Assembly (NCBI RefSeq): GCF_044430645.1
Contig: NZ_JAWUDN010000005.1
Location: 186,001-250,000 of the forward strand
DNA: 64,000 nt
Direction of reading: 5' to 3'
From: Ewingella allii
GTDB taxonomy: Bacteria > Pseudomonadota > Gammaproteobacteria > Enterobacterales > Enterobacteriaceae
Shown here: piece after piece, positions 43,843 through 53,477 of the stretch
How positions within the stretch are numbered: the stretch's first letter is position 1
How the letters are laid out: the number at the start of each line of letters is the position of its first letter
Position numbers and translations under genes: made by a program
The notes under the pieces: model-generated
What the model was told of the DNA's origin: nothing
Databases searched by the model: none
Seen by the model: only the letters and a program-made list of their open reading frames with translations

Positions 43843-46290
43843 ATGACCTCACCGTTTAATTACACATCGCCTACTGTCAGTGTTGAAGCGCTGAAACACT
43901 CTATTGCCTATAAGTTGATGTTTATCATCGGCAAAGATCCGTCTATCGCCACCCAGCACGACTGGCTGAACGCCACGCTGTTTGCCGTGCGCGACCGTAT
44001 GGTGGAGCGCTGGCTGCGATCCAACCGTGCGCAAACGTCGCAAGATGTGCGCCAAGTTTATTATCTGTCGATGGAGTTTTTGATTGGCCGCACCCTGTCT
44101 AACGCGTTGCTGTCGATGGGCATCTACGATGATATCAAGCAGGCGCTGGATGAAATGGGCTTCGATCTTGAGGAGCTGATCGGCGAAGAGAATGACCCCG
44201 GCTTGGGCAATGGCGGTTTGGGACGTTTAGCGGCCTGTTTCCTTGATTCACTGGCGACGCTGGCGCTGCCTGGGCGTGGCTACGGCATCCGTTATGAATA
44301 CGGCATGTTCACGCAGAACATCATTAATGGTCAGCAGATGGAGTCGCCGGACTACTGGCTGGAGTACGGCAATCCGTGGGAATTCCAGCGCCACAGCACT
44401 CGCTACAAAGTGCGTTTTGGCGGGCGTTTGCAGCATGAAGGCAGCAAAACCCGCTGGCTGGAAACCGAAGAAGTTATTGCGCTGGCTTATGATCAGGTTA
44501 TTCCCGGTTTTGATACCGACGCCACCAACACGCTGCGCCTGTGGGGTGCGCAGGCTAGTAACGAAATCAACCTCGGCAAATTCAATCAGGGCGACTACTT
44601 TGCGGCGGTGGAAGATAAAAACCACTCGGAAAACGTGTCGCGGGTGCTCTACCCGGATGACTCCACCTACTCGGGCCGCGAGCTGCGCCTGCGCCAAGAG
44701 TACTTTTTGGTGTCGGCTACCGTGCAGGACATCCTCAACCGCCACTACGTCACGCACCACACTTACGAGAATCTGGCGGACAAAATCGCCATCCACCTCA
44801 ATGATACTCACCCGGTGCTCTCCATCCCTGAGCTAATGCGCCTGCTGATTGACGAGCATAAATTCACGTGGGAGCAGGCGTGGGGGACAGTGACGCAGGT
44901 CTTCTCCTACACCAACCACACCCTAATGAGCGAAGCGTTGGAAACCTGGCCGGTGGATATGATTGGCAAAATCCTGCCGCGCCATCTGGAAATTATCTTC
45001 CAGATTAACGATCACTTCCTCAAAGAAGTGGCGGTAAAAGTGCCGAATGACAGCGGCATTCTCTCACGGGTGTCGATTATTGATGAAGGCAACGGCCGCC
45101 GCGTGCGCATGGCGTGGCTGGCGGTGATTGCCAGCCATAAAGTCAACGGCGTGTCGGCGCTGCACTCAGAGCTGATGGTGCAGTCGCTGTTTGTCGACTT
45201 TGCCCGCATCTACCCTGACCGTTTCTGCAATAAAACCAATGGCGTGACCCCGCGCCGCTGGCTGGGGCTGGCCAACAAGCCGCTGTCTAAAGTGCTGGAT
45301 GACGCCATCGGCCATAACTGGCGTACGGACCTCAGCCAGCTGGAAGAGCTGAAACAGAATATCGACTACCCAAGCTTCCTCGAGGCGCTGCGCAAGGCCA
45401 AGCTGGAGAACAAAAAGCGGCTGGCGCTTTATATCGCTCAGAAGCTCGACGTGGTGGTGGACCCGAAAAGCCTGTTCGACGTGCAGATTAAGCGCATTCA
45501 CGAGTACAAACGCCAGCTGATGAACGTGCTGCACGTCATCACCCGTTATAACCGGATTATCGAAGATCCCGATGCTGGCTGGGTGCCGCGCACGGTGATT
45601 TTTGCCGGGAAAGCGGCCTCTGCGTACTACGCGGCCAAGCAAATTATTCGCCTGATCAATGACGTAGCCGCGGTGATCAATGAAGATCCCCGCGTGCGCG
45701 ACAAACTCAAAGTGGTGTTCATTCCGAACTACAGCGTGAGTTTGGCACAGATCATCATTCCGGCGGCGGATCTCTCTGAACAGATCTCGCTGGCGGGCAC
45801 CGAGGCGTCCGGCACCAGTAATATGAAGTTTGCGCTCAACGGCGCGCTGACCATCGGCACGCTGGATGGCGCCAATGTCGAAATGCTGGAGCACGTCGGC
45901 GAAGAGAATATCTTTATCTTCGGCAACACTACCCCGCAGGTCGAGCAGCTGCGCCGCGACGGCTACAACCCGCACAGTTACTATGAGCAGGACGCTGAGT
46001 TGCATCAGGTGCTAACTCAGATTGCCACCGGCGTCTTCAGCCCTAATGAGCCAAAACGTTACAGCAATCTGTTCGACACGCTGGTTAACCTTGGCGACCA
46101 TTATCAGGTATTGGCGGACTATCGCAGCTATGTCGATACCCAAGATAAAGTGGATGAACTCTACAAACAGCCCGAGGAGTGGACCCGCCGCACCCTGTTG
46201 AACATCGCCAACATGGGCTATTTCTCCTCCGACCGCACCATCCAAGAATACGCGGATGAGATCTGGAACATTAAGCCGATTAAGTTGTGA
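43843..46290 (+). CDS. glgP: Glycogen phosphorylase GlgP
   Basis: 815 residues (E. coli 815). DPGLGNGGLGRLAACFLDS near residue 110 and the PLP-lysine region GTSNMKFALNGALTIGTLDG near residue 660 are clear. It releases glucose-1-phosphate from glycogen ends. Last gene of glgBXCAP. A malP paralog occurs at the right end of the window. Confidence 0.97.
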   Translation: MTSPFNYTSPTVSVEALKHSIAYKLMFIIGKDPSIATQHDWLNATLFAVRDRMVERWLRSNRAQTSQDVRQVYYLSMEFLIGRTLSNALLSMGIYDDIKQALDEMGFDLEELIGEENDPGLGNGGLGRLAACFLDSLATLALPGRGYGIRYEYGMFTQNIINGQQMESPDYWLEYGNPWEFQRHSTRYKVRFGGRLQHEGSKTRWLETEEVIALAYDQVIPGFDTDATNTLRLWGAQASNEINLGKFNQGDYFAAVEDKNHSENVSRVLYPDDSTYSGRELRLRQEYFLVSATVQDILNRHYVTHHTYENLADKIAIHLNDTHPVLSIPELMRLLIDEHKFTWEQAWGTVTQVFSYTNHTLMSEALETWPVDMIGKILPRHLEIIFQINDHFLKEVAVKVPNDSGILSRVSIIDEGNGRRVRMAWLAVIASHKVNGVSALHSELMVQSLFVDFARIYPDRFCNKTNGVTPRRWLGLANKPLSKVLDDAIGHNWRTDLSQLEELKQNIDYPSFLEALRKAKLENKKRLALYIAQKLDVVVDPKSLFDVQIKRIHEYKRQLMNVLHVITRYNRIIEDPDAGWVPRTVIFAGKAASAYYAAKQIIRLINDVAAVINEDPRVRDKLKVVFIPNYSVSLAQIIIPAADLSEQISLAGTEASGTSNMKFALNGALTIGTLDGANVEMLEHVGEENIFIFGNTTPQVEQLRRDGYNPHSYYEQDAELHQVLTQIATGVFSPNEPKRYSNLFDTLVNLGDHYQVLADYRSYVDTQDKVDELYKQPEEWTRRTLLNIANMGYFSSDRTIQEYADEIWNIKPIKL

Positions 46291-46347
46291 GGGAAGTAAT
46301 TGAAACGGTATTGACAGACTTGGAGTGAAAGCTTAGTTTTCGGCCAC

Positions 46348-46405
46348 AAGCCCAGCACTGCTCGTAGATAATCTTTAGGATCTACTCAGCGGTTCTGGGC
46401 TTTTT
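46348..46405 (+). terminator. glgP terminator, branched
   Basis: Outer arms AAGCCCAG and CTGGGCTTT, inner arms GTAGAT and ATCTAC, followed by five T. A nested two-arm structure of about 58 bases. Confidence 0.7.
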
Positions 46406-46454
46406 CATGTCTAAGAGAATGATAATAGTGAGGTAAATGGTAATGATGATTGAA

Positions 46455-46488
46455 TAAAAAAAGGCATCCATCTGGATGCCTTTTTGCT
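46455..46488. terminator. Bidirectional terminator, mainly glpD
   Basis: AAAAGGCATCC pairs with GGATGCCTTTT over ATCT with A- and T-runs both sides. It backs up the glgP terminator. Confidence 0.9.
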
Positions 46489-46503
46489 TGCTAGCCCCGG
46501 AGA

Positions 46504-48015
46504 TTAGGAGGCAAGCGAGATGTCTTTCTTCTGCTGCTTATTGGCTGCCAGCCACTCGGCGACGCGCGCCTGTTGGGCTTTATCCAGCCACATGCCGAGC
46601 TTGGTACGGCGCCAGATGGCGTCATCGAGTTCGCAAACCCACTCTTTCTCAACCAGATAGCGCAACTCGGCTTCGTACAGACCGTGACCGAAATCTTCGC
46701 CCAGTGACTCAAGGCTGGTAGCGTCGGCGATAAACAACTCGGTCTGACTGCCGTAAGTGTGGGTATAGCGGCGGGCCAGTGATTCAGGCAACCATTTGAA
46801 ACGGTTACGCAAATTGGCGGCGTAAGTTTCACGGTCACCGCCGAGTTTACCACCCGGCAGCACGGCGTTTTTGGTCCACGCCGGGCCTGCTTTCGGATAG
46901 TATTTACCCAGTTTCTCCATCGCGTGCTCAGCCAGCTTACGGTAAGTGGTGAGTTTGCCGCCGAACACCGACAGCAGCGGCGCTTTGCCGTTTTGGTCGT
47001 GAACGTCCAACGTGTAATCGCGAGTCACGGCCTGTGGAGAATCTGATTCGTCGTCGCACAGCGGGCGAACGCCGGAGTAGCTCCAGACGATATCTTCGGT
47101 GGTCAGCTGTTTCTTAAAGTGGTCGTTATACACTTTCAGCAGATAGCTGGTCTCTTTCTCGTCGATCTGCACGTCTTTCGGATCGCCGTGGTACTCCACG
47201 TCGGTGGTGCCGATGATCGAGAATTCATCCAGCCATGGAATAACGAACACGATACGGTGGTCTTCGTTTTGCAGAATATAGGCCTGCGGCTGATTGTGCG
47301 CACGTGGCACCACGATATGGCTGCCTTTGATCAGGCGGATGCCGTATGGCGATTTCAGTTTCAGGCCGTCGTCGAAGAAGTGTTTCACCCAAGGGCCAGT
47401 GGCGTTGACCAGACCTTTGGCGCGCCAGGTGAAGGTTTTACCGGTATCGACTTCTTCGGCTTCCACCATCCACATGCCGTCTTCGCGCCATGCGCGAGTG
47501 ACTCGGGTGCGAGTACGAACTTCGCCGCCGCGTTCTTCCACTTCCTGAGCGTTAAGTACGACTAAACGCGCATCATCAACCCAGCAGTCAGAGTATTCGA
47601 AACCTTTGGTTAGCTCCGGCTTCAGCACGGAATCCGCGCCAAACTTCAGCCCTTTACTGGACGGCAGGCTGGTACGTTTGCCCAAATGGTCGTACATAAA
47701 CAGGCCGATGCGGATCATCCAGGCCGGACGCAGGTGAGGCTGGTGCGGCAGGCGGAAGCGCATAGGGAAGGCAATGTGTGGCGCAAGGCGCAGCAGCACT
47801 TCGCGCTCGGCCAGTGCTTCACTGACCAGGCGGAATTCATAATGTTCGAGGTAGCGCAGGCCACCGTGAATCAGTTTTGAGCTAGCTGAAGAGGTTGCGC
47901 AGGCCAAGTCTTGCGCTTCCAGCAGCAGAACGGACAGCCCGCGGCCAGCCGCATCCGTAGCGATGCCAGTACCATTAATACCGCCACCGATTACGATCAA
48001 GTCTTTGGTTTCCAC
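46504..48015 (-). CDS. glpD: Aerobic glycerol-3-phosphate dehydrogenase GlpD
   Basis: 503 residues (E. coli 501). N-terminal FAD-binding VIGGGINGTGIATDAAGRG, then SSKLIHGGLRYLEH and the conserved GIRLIKGSHIVVPR; C-terminal region about 110 residues. A peripheral inner-membrane flavoprotein that passes electrons to ubiquinone while making DHAP. It is downstream of glpR on the same strand but has its own operators. Confidence 0.97.
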   Translation of the reverse strand: METKDLIVIGGGINGTGIATDAAGRGLSVLLLEAQDLACATSSASSKLIHGGLRYLEHYEFRLVSEALAEREVLLRLAPHIAFPMRFRLPHQPHLRPAWMIRIGLFMYDHLGKRTSLPSSKGLKFGADSVLKPELTKGFEYSDCWVDDARLVVLNAQEVEERGGEVRTRTRVTRAWREDGMWMVEAEEVDTGKTFTWRAKGLVNATGPWVKHFFDDGLKLKSPYGIRLIKGSHIVVPRAHNQPQAYILQNEDHRIVFVIPWLDEFSIIGTTDVEYHGDPKDVQIDEKETSYLLKVYNDHFKKQLTTEDIVWSYSGVRPLCDDESDSPQAVTRDYTLDVHDQNGKAPLLSVFGGKLTTYRKLAEHAMEKLGKYYPKAGPAWTKNAVLPGGKLGGDRETYAANLRNRFKWLPESLARRYTHTYGSQTELFIADATSLESLGEDFGHGLYEAELRYLVEKEWVCELDDAIWRRTKLGMWLDKAQQARVAEWLAANKQQKKDISLAS

Positions 48016-48029
48016 GTCATCTTCCTCCA

Positions 48030-48069
48030 GATGTTCGTAATAGCTCTTTTATGTTCGTTTTCGCTCATG
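48030..48069. promoter_or_regulatory. Two adjoining GlpR operators before glpD
   Basis: GATGTTCGTAATAGCTCTTT (48030-48049) and TATGTTCGTTTTCGCTCATG (48050-48069) match the GlpR consensus WATGTTCGWTAWCGAACATW on one strong and one weaker arm each. They abut without a gap. Confidence 0.75.
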
Positions 48070-48125
48070 ATTGTAATCGAGAAACAGCAAACAAGCCAAG
48101 CGTTAACCAAATAAAAACATTTAGG

Positions 48126-48141
48126 CGTGATGCAGGTAACA
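48126..48141. promoter_or_regulatory. Candidate CRP site upstream of glpD
   Basis: CGTGATGCAGGTAACA fits TGTGA-N6-TCACA with two mismatches, placed about 110 bases before the glpD start. Catabolite control of glpD is known. Confidence 0.5.
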
Positions 48142-48254
48142 TAATTTTGGCGATTTAGCGCAATCAGATTAAAGAATAGACAAAGATGGCAGGAATTCGC
48201 GCGGTGCTTTTCGTAATTGCTCGTTTAAGACGGTAAAGAAGGGGGAACGGGGAG

Positions 48255-48279
48255 CCGGACGCGCAGGGCGCACGTCCGG
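48255..48279 (-). terminator. GC-rich hairpin after glpR
   Basis: CCGGACG pairs with CGTCCGG, with inner GC/GC, over a short loop; no T-run. It may be REP-like and limit read-through from glpR into glpD. Confidence 0.5.
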
Positions 48280-48290
48280 ATAGGGTGGGT

Positions 48291-49049
48291 TTAGCAGAGT
48301 TCGAGCTGGACGTCGTACTTCTCAATCAGCTTCATCACGCTTTCTGGCGGCTTCTGATCGGTAAACATATAGTCAATCAGACTCATGTTGCCGAGGTTCA
48401 CCATGGCGTTACGGCCAAATTTCGAGTGGTCGGTCACTAGCATCACGCAGCGCGAATTCTCAATGATGGCGCGTTTGGTGCGCACTTCGTGATAGTCGAA
48501 CTCCAGCAGTGAGCCATCCATGTCGATGCCGCTGATGCCCAAAATGCCGTAGTCGAGACGAAACTGGGAGATAAAGTCCAGCGTCGCTTCGCCCATAATG
48601 CCGCCGTCGCGGGTGCGCACTTCGCCACCGGCGAGGATCAAACGAAAATCCTCTTTGGCGGTGAGCAGGGTGGCAACGTTGAGGTTGTTGGTCACTACGC
48701 GCAAATTTTTGTGATTCAAAAGCGCGTGGGCCACGGCTTCCGGCGTGGTGCCGATATCAATAAACAGCGTCGCGCCGTCGGGGATTTGCGCCGCGACGCG
48801 CTGGGCGATGCGCGCTTTCTCTTCCGACCACATGATTTTGCGGTCGTGATAGGCGGCGTTCACCGAGCTGGAAGGCAGGGCCGCACCGCCGTGGTGACGA
48901 TGAATTTTATTCTGCTCGGCGAGGTCATTCAGGTCGCGGCGAATGGTCTGCGGGCTGACGGCAAAGTGCTCAACCAGCTCTTCCGTACTCACATAACCCT
49001 GCTGGCGCACCAGTTCGATAATGGCATCGTGGCGTTGTGTCTGTTTCAC
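48291..49049 (-). CDS. glpR: Glycerol-3-phosphate regulon repressor GlpR (DeoR family)
   Basis: 252 residues, as in E. coli. The N-terminal DeoR HTH reads GYVSTEELVEHFAVSPQTI and RRDLNDLAE; the effector-binding domain contains DIGTTPEAVAHALL and GGEVRTRDGG. It ends QLELC like the E. coli protein. Nine bases downstream of glpG, so co-transcribed. It represses glp genes until glycerol-3-phosphate binds. Confidence 0.96.
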   Translation of the reverse strand: MKQTQRHDAIIELVRQQGYVSTEELVEHFAVSPQTIRRDLNDLAEQNKIHRHHGGAALPSSSVNAAYHDRKIMWSEEKARIAQRVAAQIPDGATLFIDIGTTPEAVAHALLNHKNLRVVTNNLNVATLLTAKEDFRLILAGGEVRTRDGGIMGEATLDFISQFRLDYGILGISGIDMDGSLLEFDYHEVRTKRAIIENSRCVMLVTDHSKFGRNAMVNLGNMSLIDYMFTDQKPPESVMKLIEKYDVQLELC

Positions 49050-49058
49050 CGAAATCCC

Positions 49059-49895
49059 CTAATTCTGTTTTTTATGTGACGTACGGGTGTCAACAAAGGC
49101 CATGAGCAGGCCAAGCACCAGACCGAAAACGTGCGCGGCATTGGCGATAGCCAGCCCCATCACGTTGAAATAGCCCAGCACCAACCAGGCAATGGAAAAT
49201 ACCATTAGTCCGCGTGGCAGAGAAATACCGCGTTCCGGTTTTAACTCGCCGGTCAGCCAGACATACCCCATCAGGGCATATACTACGCCGGATAAGCCGC
49301 CAAACCAGATCCCGCTGAAAAGTGACTGTCCCCAGCCGCTGACCAGTGCCGAAACCAGGGTAATAGTGAACAGTTTGCCAGTGCCCAAACGCTTTTCCAC
49401 CGGGCCGCCGAGGTACCACCACCACAGTAGATTAAACAGAATATGCAGCAGGGAGAAGTGCAGCAGCGCCGGGCTGAACCAGCGCCAAATCTCCAGATAT
49501 TGGCTGCTGTTCATCGGCCATGCCAGCGTGCGCATGACATTTTCGTCGCCATAAATCTGTTGCAGAATATAGACCGCGATGCACAAGAATATCATCACCA
49601 TGGTCAGCGGGCCTGCCTGACTGCGAATGCGCTGCCAGTAGGAGTAATGCTGATAGCTGAGGTTAGCGCCGGTGTTGCCGGTCTGCCAGCTGGCCGCCTG
49701 ATAGCGCGGATGCAGCGGGTCTTCTAGAAAGAGGGCTAATTGCTGCTCGACTTCCGGTAGCCGGGCTTCATCTTCCAGCCAGATCTGCACTTCCTGACTT
49801 TCATTTTTGACCTGCAGTTTTATCCCTTGAGTTGCCATGTAATCGACAAAGGCCAGCGCCAGGCGGGGGTTGTTCAGGCTGAGAATGCGCACCAT
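49059..49895 (-). CDS. glpG: Rhomboid intramembrane serine protease GlpG
   Basis: 278 residues (E. coli 276) from ATG 49895; longer frames lack a ribosome site. A soluble N-terminal domain of about 85 residues is followed by six membrane helices. The catalytic Ser lies in GGLSGVVYALMG (near residue 203) and His in NAAHVFGLVLG (near 256); WWWYLGG and the L1 loop are intact. It cleaves membrane proteins in the bilayer. glpE, its E. coli neighbour, lies about 5 kb away. Confidence 0.95.
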   Translation of the reverse strand: MVRILSLNNPRLALAFVDYMATQGIKLQVKNESQEVQIWLEDEARLPEVEQQLALFLEDPLHPRYQAASWQTGNTGANLSYQHYSYWQRIRSQAGPLTMVMIFLCIAVYILQQIYGDENVMRTLAWPMNSSQYLEIWRWFSPALLHFSLLHILFNLLWWWYLGGPVEKRLGTGKLFTITLVSALVSGWGQSLFSGIWFGGLSGVVYALMGYVWLTGELKPERGISLPRGLMVFSIAWLVLGYFNVMGLAIANAAHVFGLVLGLLMAFVDTRTSHKKQN

Positions 49896-50128
49896 ATTAT
49901 TCAGCTGGTCCTGTAGTAGTTTGATTTTTAAAAGACATTTGTAGGGTAAACCTTTTCTGCCAGCGTTTAGAGAGTCGATTATAACCACTTCAGGGAAGAG
50001 CGGGGCTCAAAAACAGCGTCAGAAGAGAGATGCAGCACAAGAATAGTCAGAGAAGAGGGGGAGGAAGTGCGTCAGTAAAGAATGGCAGACGCCAGTTGCA
50101 TGGGGTGTCTGCCAGAGAAACATACGCT

Positions 50129-50818
50129 TTAGCTACGTTGCGAATCGGGTAGTTCGTTATTTTTCACGACTTCCTGAGCTCGGGTATAGCTTTCAATCAA
50201 CAACTGATACGGCGGGAATACGGCACTGTAAGCTTCCGCCCACTCCAGAGCATCAGGACGGTTCCAGGTTCTCTGAATTTCAGAGCAGACGCCTGCGGTA
50301 TCGATAGGGATCACACCGGCCTGAACCACGCGGGCAAGGGTGATTTCCTGCGCCATCTTTGAATAAGTCCCAGAAGCGTCAATCACAGCAAAGACTTTAT
50401 AGCCTTCATACACTGCCGAAATGCTTGGGAAAGCCATACATACGCTGGTAATGGTACCAGCAATGATGAGCGTTCCCCGGCCCGTAGCTTTTACCGCTGA
50501 GACAAAATCGGCATTATCCCAAGCATTAATTTCACCTTTACGTGCAACATACTGCGCATGCGGAGCGTATTTGTGGATTTCCGGAATGAGCGGCCCGTTT
50601 GGCCCCTGTGGTACTGAAGCCGTGGTGATCACCGGGATTTTAGCCAGAGTGGCTACTTTTGCCAGTGTCGTGGCATTAGCACGCAATTCAGTCATCGGCA
50701 TGTCTTTGACGGTCTGAAATAGCCCGCTTTGGTGGTCGATTAACAGCATGACAGCATCATCAGGATCGATGACGGGTTTCGTTCCGTTGAAATTAGCAAT
50801 GTTATTAGGAATAGTCAT
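50129..50818 (-). CDS. Isochorismatase-family hydrolase (YcaC-like), copy 1
   Basis: 229 residues from ATG 50818 (AGGAGA upstream). Asp in LLIDHQSGLF, Lys in the VARKGEINAWDN region and the catalytic Cys in TITSVCMAFPS near residue 122 form the cysteine-hydrolase triad. About 20 residues longer than YcaC, with an extended C-terminus rich in polar residues. Substrate unknown. Tandem with ycaC (23-base gap). Confidence 0.8.
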   Translation of the reverse strand: MTIPNNIANFNGTKPVIDPDDAVMLLIDHQSGLFQTVKDMPMTELRANATTLAKVATLAKIPVITTASVPQGPNGPLIPEIHKYAPHAQYVARKGEINAWDNADFVSAVKATGRGTLIIAGTITSVCMAFPSISAVYEGYKVFAVIDASGTYSKMAQEITLARVVQAGVIPIDTAGVCSEIQRTWNRPDALEWAEAYSAVFPPYQLLIESYTRAQEVVKNNELPDSQRS

Positions 50819-50841
50819 GGCGTTCTCCTAAATGTTATTAA

Positions 50842-51468
50842 CTATTTGTTTTGAGTCAGTTTGCTGTAGCTGGTCATCAGGTTGCGATAATCAGGAATGT
50901 GGTTGGAGAACAGCGCGCCCAGCCCTTCCACATCGTTACGCCAGTCGCGGTGTAGCTCACAGGCCACGCCGAACCAGGTCATCAGCTGTGCGCCCGCATT
51001 GGACATGCGATCCCATGCCGAATGGCGAGTCATTTCATTGAAAGTGCCGGAAGCATCGGTGACCACGAAGACCTCGAAGCCTTCCTCAATGGCGGACAGC
51101 GCCGGGAAGGCCACGCACACTTCGGTGACTACGCCGGCGATCAGCAGCTGTTTCTTGCCCGTGGCTTTGATGGCTTTGACGAAATCCTCGTTATCCCACG
51201 CATTAATCTGCCCAGGGCGCGCGATGTAAGGCGCATCCGGGAACTGGCTTTTCAGTTCAGGAACCAGCGGGCCGTTTGGACCCTCTTCAAAACTGGTGGT
51301 TAAGATGGTTGGCAGCTTGAAGTAGCTGGCGATATCGGCCAAGGCCAGCACGTTATTTTTGAATTTATCTGGGTCGATATCGCGCACCAGAGAGAGCAAA
51401 CCGGTTTGGTGATCGACTAACAGCACGGCGACATCATCTTTGTTCAAACGTTTGTAAGCTACGGTCAT
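50842..51468 (-). CDS. ycaC: Isochorismatase-family hydrolase YcaC
   Basis: 208 residues with very close similarity to E. coli YcaC (208 aa): LLVDHQTGLLSLVRDIDPD, then PTILTTSFEEGPNG, and catalytic Cys in VVTEVCVAFPAL near residue 118. AAAGGAG upstream. YcaC is an octameric cytosolic hydrolase with unknown natural substrate. First gene of the probable ycaC-copy 1 operon. Confidence 0.92.
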   Translation of the reverse strand: MTVAYKRLNKDDVAVLLVDHQTGLLSLVRDIDPDKFKNNVLALADIASYFKLPTILTTSFEEGPNGPLVPELKSQFPDAPYIARPGQINAWDNEDFVKAIKATGKKQLLIAGVVTEVCVAFPALSAIEEGFEVFVVTDASGTFNEMTRHSAWDRMSNAGAQLMTWFGVACELHRDWRNDVEGLGALFSNHIPDYRNLMTSYSKLTQNK

Positions 51469-51558
51469 GGGGTACTCCTTTGAGGTAAAAATGCCCGAGG
51501 GCGTTAAGCCAACCTGAGACGTGGCGCCAGCATTCGGCTGCCAGCGCCCGTCACCGGG

Positions 51559-52428
51559 TTAGGAATGCATCTGACCAAATCGGCCACTGTTGAAATCGTC
51601 GATAGCCTCTCTGATCTCTTCCTGCGTGTTCATGACGAAGGGTCCGTGGCCCACGATTGGCTCATCAATAGGCTCGCCGCTGAGCAGCAAGAACACCGCG
51701 TCGGTATTGGCTTCCAGCTCAATGCTGCTGCCCTGCGGGTCGAACTGCACCAACTGCGCTTCGCGTACCACGTCATTGCCGTTGATGAGCAAGGTGCCGT
51801 GCAGCATCACCAGCATCAGGGTTCTGCCTGCTGGAATATCGAAACGCGCCTTGCCGTTTTGCGTCATGCGCACGTCCCATACGTCCAGCGGCGAAAAGGT
51901 ATGCGCCGGGCCGCGTTGGCCGTCGAATTCCCCGGCAATCACCCGCAGATACCCGGCGTTATCCGGCAAATTAACCGCCGGAATGTGTTTGTCGGTCAGC
52001 GTCTGGTAGCCGGGCTTGGTCATTTTGTCTTTGGCGGGCAAATTGACCCACAGCTGCACCATTTCCAGCCCACCGCCCTGGCGGGAGAAGGCTTCGGAAT
52101 GGAACTCTTCGTGCAAAATGCCCGAACCGGCGGTCATCCACTGTACGTCGCCAGGGCCGATAACGCCGCCCGCACCGGTGGAGTCGCGATGTTGCACTTC
52201 ACCTTGATAGACGATGGTGACCGTCTCAAAGCCACGGTGCGGGTGCTGCCCGACGCCGCGCGGTTGGCCATCGTTTGGGGTGAACTGCGCCGGGCCCGCA
52301 TAGTCGAGCAGCAGGAACGGACTGACATGCTTGCCGTGGCTGCCATAACTGAACATCGAACGGACCGGGAAGCCATCGCCAACCCAGTGCTGACGCGGTG
52401 CGCTATAAATGCCGAGGATTTTCTTCAT
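51559..52428 (-). CDS. Pirin-family protein, long form
   Basis: 289 residues from the third of three tandem ATGs (52428), which gives the best distance to GGAG; 52434 is possible. Metal-binding cupin motifs are HPHRGFETVTIV near residue 55 and VQHRDSTG, then SAGSGILHEE. It is near the size of eukaryotic pirin and longer than YhhW. Function probably quercetinase-like or regulatory; not known. Divergent from a LysR gene. Confidence 0.85.
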   Translation of the reverse strand: MKKILGIYSAPRQHWVGDGFPVRSMFSYGSHGKHVSPFLLLDYAGPAQFTPNDGQPRGVGQHPHRGFETVTIVYQGEVQHRDSTGAGGVIGPGDVQWMTAGSGILHEEFHSEAFSRQGGGLEMVQLWVNLPAKDKMTKPGYQTLTDKHIPAVNLPDNAGYLRVIAGEFDGQRGPAHTFSPLDVWDVRMTQNGKARFDIPAGRTLMLVMLHGTLLINGNDVVREAQLVQFDPQGSSIELEANTDAVFLLLSGEPIDEPIVGHGPFVMNTQEEIREAIDDFNSGRFGQMHS

Positions 52429-52565
52429 CATCATCTCCAGTCAAAAAAGGGGGCCAAAACAACATCGCTCTGGCTGATGGAATAATGATAGATGTGCAAC
52501 GATATGCCCGGTAGATGCTAAAATTGCCATCAGTGTTCTATCAGTAGAACGATATGGAGAGCGCG

Positions 52566-53471
52566 ATGCGCGACTTGAACGATCTCTATTACTTTGTCGA
52601 AGTGGTGAATCATCGAGGTTTCTCGCCGGCCGGGCGCGCCTTGGGTATGCCGAAATCCAAACTCAGCCGCCGCATTGCGCTACTAGAGGAGAGGCTGGGG
52701 ACGCGGCTCATTCAGCGCTCCACGCGGCGCTTTACCGTGACCGAGGTGGGGCAGGTTTATTACCAGCACTGCCGCGCAATGCTGATTGAGGCCGAGGCGG
52801 CGGACGAAGCTATTGCACTGCGCTACGCCGAACCGCGCGGCGTGGTGCGAGTCACCTGCCCCGTGGCGCTTCTAGAAGCGCGAGTGGCGGAGATGCTGGC
52901 AGAATTTATGGTCGAATATCCGCTGGTGGATGTGCATTTGGAAGCTACCAATCGGCGAGTTGACGTGGTGGGTGAAGGCATTGACATAGCGATCCGAGTT
53001 CGGCCGCCGCCGCTGGAAGACAGTGATCTGGTGATGCGCGTATTGGCGGACCGTGGGCAGTGCTTGGTCGCCAGTCCTAAGCTACTGGAAAAACAGGGGG
53101 TGCCTCTGATCCCCGCCGCTCTGATCGGCTGGCCGAGCCTGGATTTGGGCGTGCCGCAAAACGATCACGTTTGGACGCTGAATGGGCCGGACGGCGAGCA
53201 GGCGGCGATTCGCCATCAGCCGCGTTTGGTCACGCGCAGTATGCCCGCATTACGGGCTGCGGCGGTGGCAGGCGTGGGGATTGTGCAGTTGCCGACGATG
53301 ATGCTCACTGAGCAGATTGCCCGAGGGGAGCTGATACAGGTGTTGCAGGGCTGGCAGCCGCGACGCGAAATCATCCATGCGGTTTTCGCGTCACGACGAG
53401 GACTTTTGCCTTCAGTCAGGGCTCTGCTCGACCTGCTGGCCGAGCGTTTTTCGAACCTGAAAGAAGACTAA
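52566..53471 (+). CDS. LysR-family transcriptional regulator
   Basis: 301 residues from ATG 52566 (GGAGAG upstream). HTH: DLYYFVEVVNHRGFSPAGRALGMPKSKLSRRI; the C-terminal domain binds an effector. It is divergent from the pirin gene, 137 bases apart, so likely controls it and the isochorismatases. Closest pattern is the AaeR/DsdC-like quinone or pirin-linked LysR group (inference). Confidence 0.88.
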   Translation: MRDLNDLYYFVEVVNHRGFSPAGRALGMPKSKLSRRIALLEERLGTRLIQRSTRRFTVTEVGQVYYQHCRAMLIEAEAADEAIALRYAEPRGVVRVTCPVALLEARVAEMLAEFMVEYPLVDVHLEATNRRVDVVGEGIDIAIRVRPPPLEDSDLVMRVLADRGQCLVASPKLLEKQGVPLIPAALIGWPSLDLGVPQNDHVWTLNGPDGEQAAIRHQPRLVTRSMPALRAAAVAGVGIVQLPTMMLTEQIARGELIQVLQGWQPRREIIHAVFASRRGLLPSVRALLDLLAERFSNLKED

Positions 53472-53477
53472 AGCCTG

